64,000 bases of DNA from contig BSBN01001017.1 of assembly GCA_027924645.1 (NCBI GenBank), forward strand, positions 11,806,501 to 11,870,500, given 5' to 3'. The notes below the pieces were generated by a model that saw only the letters and a program-made list of their open reading frames with translations, searched no databases and was not told the origin of the DNA. Positions 36,301 through 48,016 of the stretch are shown piece after piece; positions within the stretch are counted from its first letter, which is position 1; each line of letters opens with the position of its first letter. The translations under genes and the position numbers were made by a program. This stretch comes from Cunninghamia lanceolata. Its lineage: Eukaryota; Streptophyta; Pinopsida; Cupressales; Cupressaceae.

Positions 36301-36640
36301 CATTTCATGAAGCTAAACTTTTGTCATACGGACTTTAGGTCGAAGCGCTCTATCATCTTCATGTGAGAGATATCAAAAATAGATCTGAGCGCTAAGAGCA
36401 TAATTTCAAGCCAAGACTTTGCGTTAATGATTCGCGCTGGCAATCGATCAAGAAAATAGAGCTGCAGATTCTCACTCCCTTATGATGAACGACTACCGAA
36501 TGCAAAATAACATAGCCTTCACCTTCATCACTTGTTCCTCCAACTTCAACATCCTCTGAACAAAATTGCGTTGCCCATAAAGAACGTCTATTATTATAGT
36601 GTGTTTTTGGTCAAATAATCAATAATAATTTTACACCGAA
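33307..36640. repeat. Recurrent non-coding unit, copy B
   Basis: Matches copy A (24,107-25,185) over its first 1.1 kb and copy C (60,687-63,470) from 33,656 on. I find no open frame with protein character; short frames are AT-rich chance runs. The stretch at about 35,640-36,600 is less AT-rich and unusually well matched to copy C, and could be an old gene border or promoter, but no exon or start can be supported. An alternating TGTG/CATG tract lies at 33,690-33,735. Confidence 0.7.
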
Positions 36641-36707
36641 AATAAATTTAGATGCCCTTAAACAGCTGGTACAGTTGTCTTGCTAGCTGTTTACAAATTT
36701 TTCGACT

Positions 36708-36886
36708 TCCCACTATTCCAAGGGCAACGTCTATTCAGCCCTCTCTATGCACATTTGACCATATTTATTAATTAATTGAAATTCAAAATACAACAATATT
36801 CTAAATTTCAATTAATTAATAAATACGGTCAAATGTGCATCCAGAGGGTTGGATAGACAATTCGCTATTGGGACTGCTCTGTTCAA
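36708..36886. repeat. Foldback hairpin, about 80-bp arms
   Basis: Left arm CACTATTCCAAGGGCAACGT... through TGCACATTTGACCATATTTA and TTAATTAATTGAAATT. The right arm is the reverse complement (AATTTCAATTAATTAATAAA...GGTCAAATGTGCATCC...GGGTTGGATAGAC). The loop is only about 20 bases (CAAAATACAACAATATTCTA). This is MITE-like in form. I saw no clear target duplication. Confidence 0.8.
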
Positions 36887-36991
36887 CCTGTTCATCTGAT
36901 CTATTCGATCTATTTCAATTCTTCTGGTCCATTTGTCTGCAGGTACATTTATAATGTACGGGCTATTCAAGCTTTACCCCTTAAAGCCTCT

Positions 36992-37912
36992 TCGCCTGTC
37001 TGAACGAGTCTTAGTAATTTGGAAATTAAAAGTCAAGTAACAAAAAATTACGGCAATGCACGGCAGCACGGAAGAATGATTAGCTTTTTTATCAACATAA
37101 GATTTTCACACCCTACGAGTCGTAATTTTTGTTGGAAAAATCACTCATACTTCTGTGAGATAAAATCGATTTGATGTATTTATTATCTCAACTTAACAAC
37201 CATTTAAAAATCAATCATTTAACAAAGTAAAATAAAATTTTGTCAGTAACCAACAGCATTGCTTAGGGTTAGCGTATTGGTAATTTTTAAATTGTAAGAT
37301 GATATACGGATTATGTGTTAATCATTGTAAATTGCATTCTTATTATTCACTACCTACTACAATTAAAAAGATATATTAATATTGTGGATAATAATTCAAA
37401 TGTCTCCTTTCTTACCAAACACTTGACCAGTTAAGTAGACTTTTTCAGTCGTCCGTTCAAATTTAGACGCCCCCTTCTCGCGTCTGAACGGGTCTTCGTA
37501 ATTTGGAAATAAAGAGTCTAAGTATCAAAAATATAACGGCGATGCACAAGCAAAGAATGCTGTTCTTGATCAACATAAGATTTTCACACTCCACAAGTGG
37601 TAATTTTTATGGAAAAATCACTCAGTTTGTGTGAAAAAATCAATTTGATGTTTTTAATATCTCTAACTTAACCAGTCTATTAAAATTTAACTATGATCGA
37701 TCATTTACCAAAGTAAAATATTTTTTTGTCAGTAAGCATCAGCATTGCTTAGGGTATGGGTAATAAACTAAATTTTTATTTAAATTGTGACTTGAGAGAA
37801 TGTTTTTCCAAAATCATATAAAAGATTATGTATTAATCATTGTAAATTGCATTCTTATCATTCACTACTAGAATGAAAAAAATATATTAATATTGTGGAT
37901 AATAATTTTTAA
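36992..37912 (+). repeat. Imperfect direct duplication, about 430-bp units
   Basis: Unit 1 (about 36,995-37,400) and unit 2 (about 37,478-37,912) share, in order, TCTGAACGxGTCTTxGTAAT, ATCAACATAAGATTTTCACA, GTAATTTTT...GGAAAAATCACTCA, CAGCATTGCTTAGGGT and TTAATCATTGTAAATTGCAT. A spacer of about 75 bases separates them. In copy C the sequence jumps from the hairpin into unit 2, so unit 1 is missing there. Confidence 0.8.
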
Positions 37913-38205
37913 ATAATATTATAATATTGAGAATTATTTAAGGGAAGAGAATAAAGAAGACAATAAATAAGTTAGCCCTTATTACAAAAAAATATATTAT
38001 TTGTAAGATGAAAAAGTGTATACTTAGCATTTTTTCATTTAGTTATGGGACTTTTTCCTCAAAATGGAAAAGAATGCTATTTTATGAATAAGACTTTCAA
38101 ATAAAATAAAAGATATTATGATCCTTTGATTAAAATAGAAATAAATAAAGACTAATTATGAAAACCCCTTTTAAAAGGGAGGAATTATTAAGTTTATTAA
38201 TTAAT

Positions 38206-38986
38206 TGTTAATGACAACCTTTGTGACATGGTGTGGTGGTTTAGAAACCACCCCTTAAAAAATTATATATAAGGCATTTGTGTGAGACTTGGAATGGGAA
38301 TAAAAAACATCACTCAAAAAAAAAAAAAGTATGGAAAACACTCAAGGAAAGATAAGGAAAGAAGGGCAAGAAATCACGAAAGAGAAGGATTATAGATTTG
38401 ATAGAGGAAAAGCATATAGGAAAGTATATAAGAAAAGTATACAAGAATCAAAGGGCACAAAGGAGTGAGGATTATGGTATTTGGCTGGGCATTGAGCATT
38501 TGGAGAAGGGGCACACATAGTGTCCAACTCGGGGTACATCGTACACCTGAGAGTGTTTTGGCAAGGGCTATGTTTTATGCATTGAGGCATGGTTGGTTCT
38601 GTGTAAGACCTGGTTCCTCTAGGGGTACTTCTTTGCCAGGAACAGCTAAGACATGTGATCATTCCTCCGAGTGCCATATGACAGCATCTCAATGCTTCAC
38701 AGATAAGTGATTTATATATTTATTTGTCGTAAATGTTACAAATGTTGCGTGCTTTAATTATTGTTGCAAATTGATGTTATTAAAGCTTATTGATTAAATA
38801 TTTGGCTGTACAATGTCATTTTCTATGTTTTAATGTTTATTTAATATATGGAAAATAGATTAATTTATTTCTATTTCAAATAATTTACCTTGAAATGCAT
38901 TAAATATTATATGAGGACTTTATAGTTGTTAAAAAAATAATAACTTTCTGGTAAATAAATGTTACTTGGGTGAAAAGGAGATCACA
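38206..38986 (+). repeat. Candidate LTR (solo or 5')
   Basis: Starts TGTTAATGACAACC, contains a TATA-like TTATATATAAGGC at about 38,262, and ends GATCACA. It is followed by TAGTATTAGAGC (38989-39000), which resembles the initiator-Met primer site TGGTATCAGAGC with two changes. No partner LTR or gag was found downstream, so it may be a solo LTR or the end of a gutted copia-type element. Confidence 0.45.
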
Positions 38987-39000
38987 TTTAGTATTAGAGC

Positions 39001-40321
39001 CTAATAATCAGACCTTCTTATCGAAAATTCTCCATATGCTTTGAAAATTCATATTGATCCATCTTTAAAATACTCCTTGAGCATATCTAATATTTTAAAT
39101 TCATGCTAGCCTTTAAGTCATCAAACTTGATTCTACAAACTCAAACTTATAACCTTTCTCCATACGCTAACTTTGATTTCTTCATTTGTTTGTTAGCATG
39201 ATTGAAAATCTTGTTCATAGGGAATGTTGCTTTAAGAACTCCCTATTTGTACCCAAACTCATCCTAAGGAACCAAGTGCATAGTTGGTCAATAGGCTTCT
39301 CTATGTCAATTCAAGTGAGATGTTGATCTACATAGTCATTCTTGTGCCTTACTCAAAGGTCACATCCATGTTCAAAAATTTAAGAAGGTTTCATTCCATG
39401 GCATAGGTCCTTTTATTTTATTTTGTAACTAGTTTTTCAACAGTAGTAGGGTAGTAAGTAAGTTAGTTTATGTTTCAAATTGATGGAGGACTTGGTCCTT
39501 GGGTTCTAGAAAGTGGGTATGTATGTCTATGAAACATCTTTTTCTTACATGTTGTAATGGGATGTATATTTAACAACACCATCTATCGACTTTGATATTA
39601 CATAAATATTTCCCATGTTACAAAGTTCTCAATAAAAGACTTTATATTTTCTATTCATTCTTTATAATTTATATGTTCCATAAAAGAGACCTTGTTTGAA
39701 CCATTCTTAAATAGGCTACAATTAATATAGTTTATATATATTATATTCTACAAATAATATTCCTAAATTTATTATACTCTAGAAATAATATTCTAAAATT
39801 ATGTTAAACTCCTAGGTTTTCTCCTCTAATTTCCTACTCTCACTACCCCATGATCTTTATCCTCAAGACAAATAAGAGATTTCAAATATTTATACAAGGA
39901 CCACCTATTTTCTTTCTTCCAATATTGTTTTGGTTTTCTATATCATATCTATCTTTGTCATAAATGAATACCACCTATTCGACCAAGGTTTATTGTGAAA
40001 GGGCGTGCCCTATCATTAAGTGATGAGTGGTTCCCAAACTAAACTCCGTAGCATATTTCTTTCACTACAGATCTCTTACTTCAGTTTGTGCTCCATCATC
40101 AACAAAAACTTTTTTTAAAAAAGGGTGGGGCAGCCAACTAGAACTTATATTAAAAATAGAGGTCATTTTACGGAGAAAGTGAGGAATGAAGCCTTTGGCA
40201 TCAAAAAGTAACTAAAAAGTTTAACAAAAAACACAGAAGGCTGGTATGATCATGGCTAAAAAGCAGTACATCCATAGACACAACGTAAGAAACCAAACTA
40301 ATACATATATAAAAACACCCC
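39001..40321. other. Unassigned AT-rich stretch
   Basis: About 1.3 kb with no supported gene. The last 200 bases may be the 3' flank of the minus-strand decayed ORF that ends at 40322. Confidence 0.4.
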
Positions 40322-40985
40322 TTAACTGGCACCAAAACCATGAGGTCCATTCACTGCACTAGCCTCAACCATAGTCTTGCTTCCCTCCATATGATCTTCG
40401 CCTATGTCCTCATCCGAGTTTGAGGCTGGTGGAAGTCTAGACAAGTGGCGAGCCTGATCTGCGGCATGAATATGAAGGAACTTAATGGCCATGAACAGGT
40501 CTTTGCACCTTTTTCTCATACTCTTAGGCATAGCGAAGGCATGCACTCTAATGGCTCTTTCCAATTCACAAATGCACCCACACCTGAGGCCTTTCTGCAT
40601 TGTTCGATAGTGGCATTTGTATTCCTTATTGGTTCTAAGGAGATGCAGTGAAAAAAGCCCACCAATCCAAGCATCACCAACACCAATGTCATAGTTTCAT
40701 AGAGCCTGGTTCCATCTGTCCATAGTGAACAATTATTTGTTCACCAAACTCATAGCGATTGTCAGCACATACCCCGTGTCCTAAGTAATGTCTAGTATGT
40801 TCGAAAGGAACACTGAGATGACGTATGAACATCGCAGCTCATAGTGAGGAGACCCGTCCAACCATCTTTGGTTGCAAATATTTCTAACCACAAAATGGGA
40901 TGCGATACAATCTATTTCAAAATTTTGATTTAGTTCCAGGATGGTGACACTACCGGTGATTACTAGCTCCCAATTGAGTGGTGGG
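40322..40985 (-). pseudogene. Decayed ORF of unknown family, C-terminal part
   Basis: It continues, in frame, the ORF at 46,740-46,137 after removal of the LTR element between them and one copy of its 5-bp target duplication. The segment reads PPLNWELVITGSVTILELNQ, then NQRWLDGSPHYELRCSYVIS and DAWIGGLFSLHLLRTNKEY. A basic, Cys-containing stretch follows (MQKGLRCGCICELERAIRVH) and an acidic tail ends at the TAA at 40322-40324. In-frame TAG, TAA and TGA stops occur near 40,780, 40,735 and 40,700. I do not recognise the family. No membrane span, signal peptide or catalytic motif stands out. It is non-functional, but its long shared frame shows that it was once a real protein gene. Confidence 0.55.
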
Positions 40986-41185
40986 TGTTGGGATATGGTG
41001 TTGTACACGATTGCATAATTTGATATATTTTTATAATGTTATAATTAAATAATTATTTAGTTGTGATGCACCTATGTGGTGTGGTTAGTCACACTATTTA
41101 ATTATTTGTGTTCACTTTATGTTGTATTATAACATTGGGATAGAATTTGTAATATTTGATTAATTAGACCTGTAAATTTGTACCA
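40986..41185 (+). repeat. LARD-like element 5' LTR, internally deleted
   Basis: 200 bp, TGTTGGGATATGG...TTTGTACCA. It matches the first 180 bp and the last 26 bp of the 3' LTR. The 506 bp between two TTAATT motifs (45611-46116 in the 3' copy) are missing, including the TATA box. Confidence 0.85.
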
Positions 41186-41187
41186 GT

Positions 41188-41199
41188 TGGTATCAGAGC
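41188..41199 (+). promoter_or_regulatory. Primer-binding site, initiator Met tRNA
   Basis: TGGTATCAGAGC, an exact form of the common plant initiator-Met tRNA complement, two bases after the 5' LTR. Confidence 0.9.
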
Positions 41200-44100
41200 C
41201 ATGTTCATGGTTGAGGGAGGTGTGAGCTCCCTAGATATGTATAACCCTTGTTTGTGTAAATCAGGTGCAAAGTGGAATCCATGGCAATGCATGTAAGGAT
41301 TAAGTACACTACAAGGCTTTGTGTAGGTTGTATTGTAGTTTGGGGGTTCTAGGTATTGGTGATTTGTTGTGCATGTTGTAGATCGGGTGATTAAGAAATC
41401 ATGGCTGAAAATGATTTTCAGGTTTTGGCTTCATGAGGGTTTTGAGGAGGAATTTTTATAGATGACCTCCTGGGATAGAACGGACCTCGCCATTGAGTCT
41501 AGGAGGCCTGAGAAATGAAGATTCATATAAAATTTGACCTATTTTGGCCACATGAGCAAAATGCAAATTTTTTTAGGCCCCCTGGTTCACCGGTACAGTC
41601 GTACGGCCGTCGCAGTTTGCAAGGTATGATGAACAAAAAAAAATTTATCCTACGCATGGAAAATTTATTTTTATATAGTTTTTTGAAATGAAATTTTTTT
41701 GATTAAAAAAATTTTAAAAGCTATAGTTCAATGAGAGTACCGATGGGGTACGACCAACGTACGTCGATCGGCCCCGCCAGTCCCCTCCCCTTTTTGCTAT
41801 GAAGGCCGCTGGTGGAAGACACACCCTCATGGGGTTAAAAATAATTTTTTTAATTAAAACTTTTTAATTTAAAAATAAATGACAGTGGGTTTTGAAATGA
41901 CGAGTAAAATAATTTTTTTATAATAGCGATTGAAAAGAAAAAAAATATAAACAATGGCATCAAAACTTTTAAATTGGACTTTATAAAAACTATTTAAACC
42001 TCCTTTGTATCCAATTTGGGGTCCGATGGAGATTTATCCGAATTGGAAAACTATTTTCATATCCGCTTGTTGAAGACAAATGACACCAAGCCATTCAGCA
42101 CAGTGGGACCCACCTATGCCCAGTCAACGCACAGTCATGCTTGCATCAGCGATGACATTAGTAGTGTACTATGGGCCCACCAACGGTCCACTTTTAGCCC
42201 TAGGAGTGCCTTTTCTTCTGGGGGACATAACTTTCACATACAATATCAGTTTTTTGACTTCTTATACGTGTCGGAAAGATCTCTTTGAGAACTACACAGT
42301 GGTATAGGTTTGGTCATCATATTTTTTTGTTTGTTTCAGAATTTGGTGCCTAAATCACACATTGCTCCTGTACAGTTTTATGCTCATAAATTTTGCATAC
42401 GTAGTTAGATTTTTTATTTCGGATAGGTGTTGGAGAGCTCTTGTAGTGTACTACAGTTTAGATTGTTTAGATTTTTAGTTTAGTGTGTAGAGAGAGTGTT
42501 GTACTTGATTGATCACTTATGGGAGCCTGAGATTCAGAGTGCATTTACGACTGCATTCGAATAGATTTTTGGGCACAGACTTGAGGGAGTGCATATTGCT
42601 ATGAGACCATCAGCATTGTATAGTAGGCTTTTAGATTTGGTACTTCTTGATATAGGTTTATAGGTGTTTTCAGAGTTACAACTTTGATGGAGACAGGTAC
42701 AGATTGTCTTTTGCTTTGAGGCCATGGTTGACACGTGTGTGAGACTTAGAATCTTGTTTCAGTGGGAGTTGAGTACAGGTATAGTGATGATGATGATTAT
42801 GGTGTCATTGATATGTAGGCACATTTTTGCATTGGAACGACATGATCATGTACGCGATTGACAGGTATGGGCTATGATGTTTGATTCATGATTATAGGTG
42901 GTGTTGTGGTGTTGTTTTTAGGGGATTGTTCTTATCTCCTAGATGCTTGATTAGTTCCTTGACTATGGTATTTATTTGTGGACTTGTTGGCAAATCAAAT
43001 CTAGAGTTGATTTGGTTTTTGAGCCTTGGATTCTACATGTTATCTTCTTTGATATCTCAATTTGTAGTTTACTAGTGTGATGATGAGTTTGCATGTTACA
43101 TTTGTTTTGGATATATGAGTTATGTAGTTTGTGGATTAGCTACCCCTTGGCTATAGTGAGATGACTCGGATGTGGATTGTCTATATCCACCAAATTGATT
43201 CAATGTTTATACAGACTTCGTTAGTTGGCCTTGTCTGTGGTCATTTGTGCATTGGTATGTTGCTTTGGGATAAGAGGATTGATGATTAGAGTGCCAAGAT
43301 AGTCAGGTGATTGGGACTTGTAGCATATTTATCATGATGACATGGATAGCTTGGATACATGATTCTATGCTAGTTGTTGACAGTGACGGTTGTATCTTCT
43401 TGTTTGGAGATTTTGGTTCACTCAACCTTTTGGGAGCTATTGATGTTACAGTGGGATTCCTTGATTGGTTTGGAGCCATGGACAATCTTCATTTAAAAAA
43501 TCATTATTTTGTTGTAATGGATAGCTCAATATCACAATTTAGTGGGACCTTTGGTAGCATGTTGGATTCATTAGTTGTGATGGATGATCTTCTACAGTGG
43601 TTGTGGGTTTCATGGAGGAGCTCTTGACTTTGAGAGTTCTTTGACATTTTTAGCTCAGCTGACAGTAGATGGTCATCTTCATATGATTGGAGATGTTTGA
43701 CATCCTGGTTTACCATGGAGGACTTCTTTGAGTCTTTGGTTGAGGTGTCAAATTATGATTTGTCAGTTTGACATGTTTATCCTTGATTTGGAGATGTTGA
43801 TATTGTGTCTTGATTCTTGATGCCGGTTTAGATTTTTTGGCATGATGCAGGTTCTCTTGAGATAGGATGTATGCATCCTTGTACACTTTGTTGCATGTGA
43901 TCTTCTTACGAGGAGATGGTTAGATCATGATGTCATGATGAGCTTCTTGATTATGCAGATGTGTAGTAGGAGCATTAAAAGTGGTCTAGTTTGTTCCTGG
44001 TATTGAGTACTTTGGTCATTTTCTTTATAGCTTGGTGATGGTGTTGTGTTGCATTTGGAGTTTGGCATGTATTGGTCAGTTACAGGTGCTCATGGATACT

Positions 44101-45419
44101 TGGAGACTTAGGTGAGGCTGGAGTTCTCTTGTGATTAGAGACACTTGTTGAGACAATTACTCTTTGGAGGTTTCAATAGTTAGACCAAGGAGCCTTACAC
44201 TTGGATATGGATGTGAGTTTATTTTGGACCTAGAGGAGACTGTTCTTGGAGAGAGTCTATGTGGCTTGGTGTATCCTGGAGGAGCATTCTCATTCCCCAC
44301 TCTTGGTCTACTTAGTAGTTTATCATCTATGAGGTATTACCCATCCTTTTAGATGCATTTTGCTTTATGTTTCATCTTCTCATAGATATGGATCTTGAGC
44401 TACAGTTATTGGTTCTGGAGGGTTCATTTGAGGGATATTAGCATGGTTATTTCATTGTTCATATGGTTTGATTTATCATGCTCATTATGAGGAGTTTAGG
44501 AGATGTGATTGGGCTTAATCCTGGTTATAGAATGGTTATGACTTTGGCCTACCTTGGTTAGAGAGGCTTACATCCATGTTGGTTACATGTTACTTATGTT
44601 CATTTGATCTTATGAGATTGAATGGTTGGGTGTTGTTGAGGCTTTTCATTTGGGGTTGTAGAGGACACCATACTTGACACAACTTAGTACTTGAGGTGTT
44701 TTGTAGAAGGACGTTATGATTTACATATTTTCTCTCTTTGTCTTATGAATTCTTCCTAGAGGACCATGTTGATATGGTTGCACTTTGGAATAGTTATGGT
44801 CACATGTTGTGAGAGAGTATGTAGCGATTTATCATGCATGAGTGGATCATTCTGATTGTTCTTGATACTACATTGGCTTGATGGTTAGCCACACCTTGGT
44901 TTGAGTGTTGATTGATAGACTTGATATGCCTTGGATCTATTTTTAGATTTGACATTACCCATGTAGTGGGAGTTCCTGGATGTATGTGTTCTTCATTGGC
45001 AGGTTTTATTCATGGAGCTTGTTATTGCAGTATATGGGTTGGATATGTCATTGGCATGAATTTATTGATGTTATTGATACCTACAAGGTATGGATGGTTG
45101 GATGTATTAGCATATGTTGTGGGTGCTATTTCCAATCATGTGGGTTTTTTACCTTTAGACAATAGCTTGGAGCCTATTTGGTTTCACTTGGATTTGATGC
45201 TTGTGTTCTTTGGATTGGTGCATCTTCACCTTGGCATGTTCCTTTTCTTCTATAGGTGGCACGTTGGAGGATGACATGAGTTCTTGCTTGATGGTGGGGA
45301 CTTTGATTTTGTTGTAGGTATCTTGATGGAGCACGAGAGCATTCTAGAGATTCATGTGATTTCATGTTTTGTCTATGATGGTGTATTTCATGTATGGACC
45401 CTTATGCAATGTATACGAC
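41200..45419 (+). other. LARD-like interior, no coding domain
   Basis: 4.2 kb, strongly TTG/TGG-rich on the plus strand from 42.4 to 45.4 kb. Open frames exist (for example 42,016-42,288 and 44,912-45,274), but none shows gag, protease, integrase, RT or RNase H motifs. The hydrophobic look of some is a result of T-rich composition. Confidence 0.65.
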
Positions 45420-45430
45420 AAGTGGGAGAA

Positions 45431-46136
45431 TGTTGAGATATGTTATTGTACACCATTGCATAATTTGATATATTTTTATAATGTTGTAAATAAATAATTA
45501 TTTAGTTGTGATGCACCTATGTGGTGTGGTTAGTCACACTATGTAATTATTTGCATCCAATTTATGTTGTATTGTAACATTGGGATATTATTTGTACTAT
45601 TTGATTAATTGGCAAAAGTTAGTACCAATTGTCAAATGTGGGGTCAAGTGGTTTTCTGTAACCCATGGTTTTGGGGCACATAATTTTCTAAATGTAATGT
45701 GTGAGCTTATATTATAAAAGCAAGCATAAGGATATTATTTGAGGTAGGCTGGATATTTCATTGTAAGTGAATGGTGGTTTTGTGAGAGGTTGTCATTGTA
45801 TTGAGCTCTCTCCTATAACTGCAGATTGTGAAGCATGGCAGGTGATGTGTGGATTCATGCTTGTACACATGGAGGCTGCATTGGAGGTGCTTGATGATTC
45901 AGAGATATTCATGGAGGCTCATGGATTGTATTGTAATTTCATATTACTGAATAATACATTTGAGCGTGGATGCTTTTGGAGGTTGGATTTTTCCCTGCAA
46001 AGGGTTTTCACAGGGTATATCTTGTGTTATCTTGTTGCTTGTTCATTTGATCTTTGCATTATGGTTTGTTTCAGCATCTTGTTTCTCCTATTGGGTTATG
46101 TGGAAATGGTTTAATTAGACCTACAAATTCCTAACA
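45431..46136 (+). repeat. LARD-like element 3' LTR with promoter
   Basis: 706 bp, TGTTGAGATATG...CCTAACA. A clear TATA box, ATTATAAAAG, lies at about 45,711-45,720. This is the full-length form against which the 5' LTR deletion is judged. Confidence 0.85.
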
Positions 46137-46740
46137 GTGGCAGTAGCAACTTGAAATTGGAAACCTCTCCGTCCATGAGCCTTAAGAACCTATAGCAGAG
46201 GATCATGACAAGGACGTAGCAAAAAGAAAGCCAAGGAACAAAAAATGTAGAAAATTATGTGTAGAAATGAATACACCTCAATCTGCTATATAAGGCTAGC
46301 GGAGAGAGGCAAATAAATGATGTATAAAGTGACATTAAAGAAAAATAAATTGGCATGCTGCGAGGAGGCCACCCTCCACCTCTAGCTTATGGAAGAGTCG
46401 TTTCAAGGCTCTTCAAAAATCTACTAAACTTGAAATGTGGGGTATGAACTACGTAGGAGAAGAGGAGTGTAAACCCAATGAAATCAATGCTTTCTGATCC
46501 ACCATTAGAGGAAGCCACTATCAACGGGCTAAATGTCTTTTGAGATCGATGCCTGCCATGAAATAATTGCAAGAGCTTGTCCTTCTTGGGTAAAAGCACA
46601 AACATGTGTCACACTTTATAAAGGAATTGCCCAACATAAAAAGAAAATCTCAACTTCGACCACATAAAACTGGTCTTTATGTTTTCAATTTCAAAAATGA
46701 TGTAAACTAAGAAAATGTAGATCTCTTGTTGAAGTTTATT
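46137..46740 (-). pseudogene. Decayed ORF of unknown family, N-terminal part
   Basis: A frame open from about 46,740 (NKLQQEIYIFLVYIIFEIEN) through an ATG at 46665 (MWSKLRFSFYVGQF) and an ATG at 46605 (MFVLLPKKDK) to MDGEVSNFKLLL at 46176-46141. There the LTR element is inserted. It has stops near 46,607, at 46,387-46,389 and near 46,265. The true start is uncertain. Joined to 40,985-40,322 it spans roughly 430-470 codons. Several T-rich hydrophobic stretches occur before MDGEV, which could be real membrane-like segments or a result of composition. The family is unknown to me. Confidence 0.45.
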
Positions 46741-47212
46741 AATCTAATTTTTTAAATTTTTTAAAAAATTGTTTTGATATTTTTTTATCAATTTAAGAGC
46801 AGATTTTGAAATGCTTAAAAATTTGAAGAAAAAGTGACATTCAGTTGACGTCAATAAACAAATAGAAAAAAATGTATTTTCCCCTGATTTTTTTCCTCAA
46901 ATAGCTGACTTCATTATCTAGGGCATGGAAAGAAAAAATAAATTTTTGATCTATATTTTTCTCGTAATAATGTTTTAAAGTCAAACTTATATGATTTTGA
47001 TAGTTTTCAGTTGACGTCAACTATTGTTTAATTTTTTTTCATTTTCAAAAAAAAAATTATACTCTTTTGAAGAGGATTGTCTCCTCTAGGGCATCATATA
47101 TTTGCCAAATTTTAAAATCATGTTTTAATATATTTTTTTTAGTTTCAAATTAGTCTCTTTTTGAACTTGAACAATCTACTTGCATTATTTTCAAATATTT
47201 ATATCCTAAATT

Positions 47213-47278
<66 letters not shown>

Positions 47279-47520
47279 CCACATTCAGCACTCTGAGCTC
47301 TACAAAAGGTTATTTTTCTTTTTTTTTTTTAAATTAATTTTGATTACAGAAATATTGAGCAGAAGTTGGAAGTTTGAGAAAGTTTGAGAAAATGGTGACT
47401 TGGCCGCCTAATAGGATGCCACATAAACAGATTCGACCTAATAGGATTCTATCTAATAGGATTTGGCTGAATCCCATTCAGTCGAATCTACTCATTTGCT
47501 TTTTTTTAAAAGAATTTGTG
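46741..47520. other. AT-rich spacer with (TA)n microsatellite
   Basis: No gene supported. It holds an uninterrupted (TA)n run at 47216-47276. Around 47,405-47,490 four copies of CTAATAGGAT lie near an ATTCGAC/GTCGAAT inverted pair. Confidence 0.6.
47216..47276. repeat. (TA)n microsatellite, about 30 repeats
   Basis: Pure TA dinucleotide run of about 61 bases. Confidence 0.95.
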
Positions 47521-47880
47521 GCTTTTTTAATTTTTTTTAAATATTGAATTACAATAAATTTATAAATAAAAGGATTTCAAAGGGAAGAGTCATATTGAAA
47601 AACACAATGATGTGAAAGTGTTTGTTTAATGCCTTTTTTGGCTTTTTTTAGCTTTTTTAAATTAATAAATTATAGAAATTTAGAGAAAAAAGAACCACTA
47701 ATTTCAACAAGGGCAGAGTCATATTAAAAAACACAATGATCTGAAAGTGTTTTTTAATGTCTTTTTTGGCTTTTTAAACTTTTTTTAGTTTTTTTGGGTT
47801 TTTTAAATTATTAAATTATAGAAATTTAGAGAAAAAAGAACCACTAATTTCAACAAGGGCAGAGTTATATTCTCAGGTAC
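47515..47880 (+). repeat. Tandem repeat, about 125-bp unit, three copies
   Basis: Each unit has a T-run with GCTTTTTT, then AAATTATAGAAATTTAGAGA or a variant, then GGCAGAGTCATATTAAAAAA or a variant. The first two also share CACAATGATxTGAAAGTGTT. Units start at about 47,515, 47,641 and 47,771. They lie just upstream of the transposase-like gene and could be sub-terminal repeats of that element. Confidence 0.75.
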
Positions 47881-48016
47881 CATGCTCTAAAATGTGTAAT
47901 TGATTAAAATCATTGATTTATTGAATGTAGACCTAGATCTTCAAAAAATAGAGGTTAAAGTATTTGTACATGTGTTATTTTTGCATGCAGGTGAATTCAA
48001 ATTTAATCAATTTGTG

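Larger units (their letters stand above)
30013..38145. repeat. Segmental duplication, copy B
   Basis: Aligns with 57,671-64,000 (copy C, which runs off the window). It starts GACATCATTGAATTTGAAGG and continues through the inverted-repeat spacer and right arm, the G3 leader and LTR, and the recurrent unit to ...ATTATGATCCTTTG. Copy B holds sequence absent from C at about 32,650-32,760, 33,131-33,655, 36,328-36,510 and 36,812-37,765. The copies lie in the same orientation. Confidence 0.9.
40986..46136 (+). mobile_element. Non-coding LTR element (LARD-like), inserted in decayed ORF
   Basis: 5' LTR (40986-41185), initiator-Met primer site (41188-41199), about 4.2 kb of interior without recognisable gag or pol, polypurine tract AAGTGGGAGAA (45420-45430) and 3' LTR (45431-46136). 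Target duplication: GTGGG (40981-40985) and GTGGC (46137-46141), one mismatch. The PPT and TGTTG LTR start are copia-like. With no coding domain it could only move using proteins of a relative. Confidence 0.85.

Noticed and set aside
36116..36310. 64-codon frame in the recurrent unit, copy B
   Set aside because: Not kept as a convincing protein frame in copy C and contains a long Phe run from a T-tract.
38390..38710. Overlapping open frames of 81-100 codons on both strands
   Set aside because: They lie inside the candidate LTR and overlap each other; neither shows a domain.
42016..42307. Open frames of 75-90 codons in the LARD-like element
   Set aside because: No gag or pol similarity; two overlapping frames are open, as expected by chance.
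44912..45274. Hydrophobic 120-codon frame resembling a membrane protein
   Set aside because: The region is T/G-rich throughout, so hydrophobic codons are expected; the start is arbitrary and there is no family.
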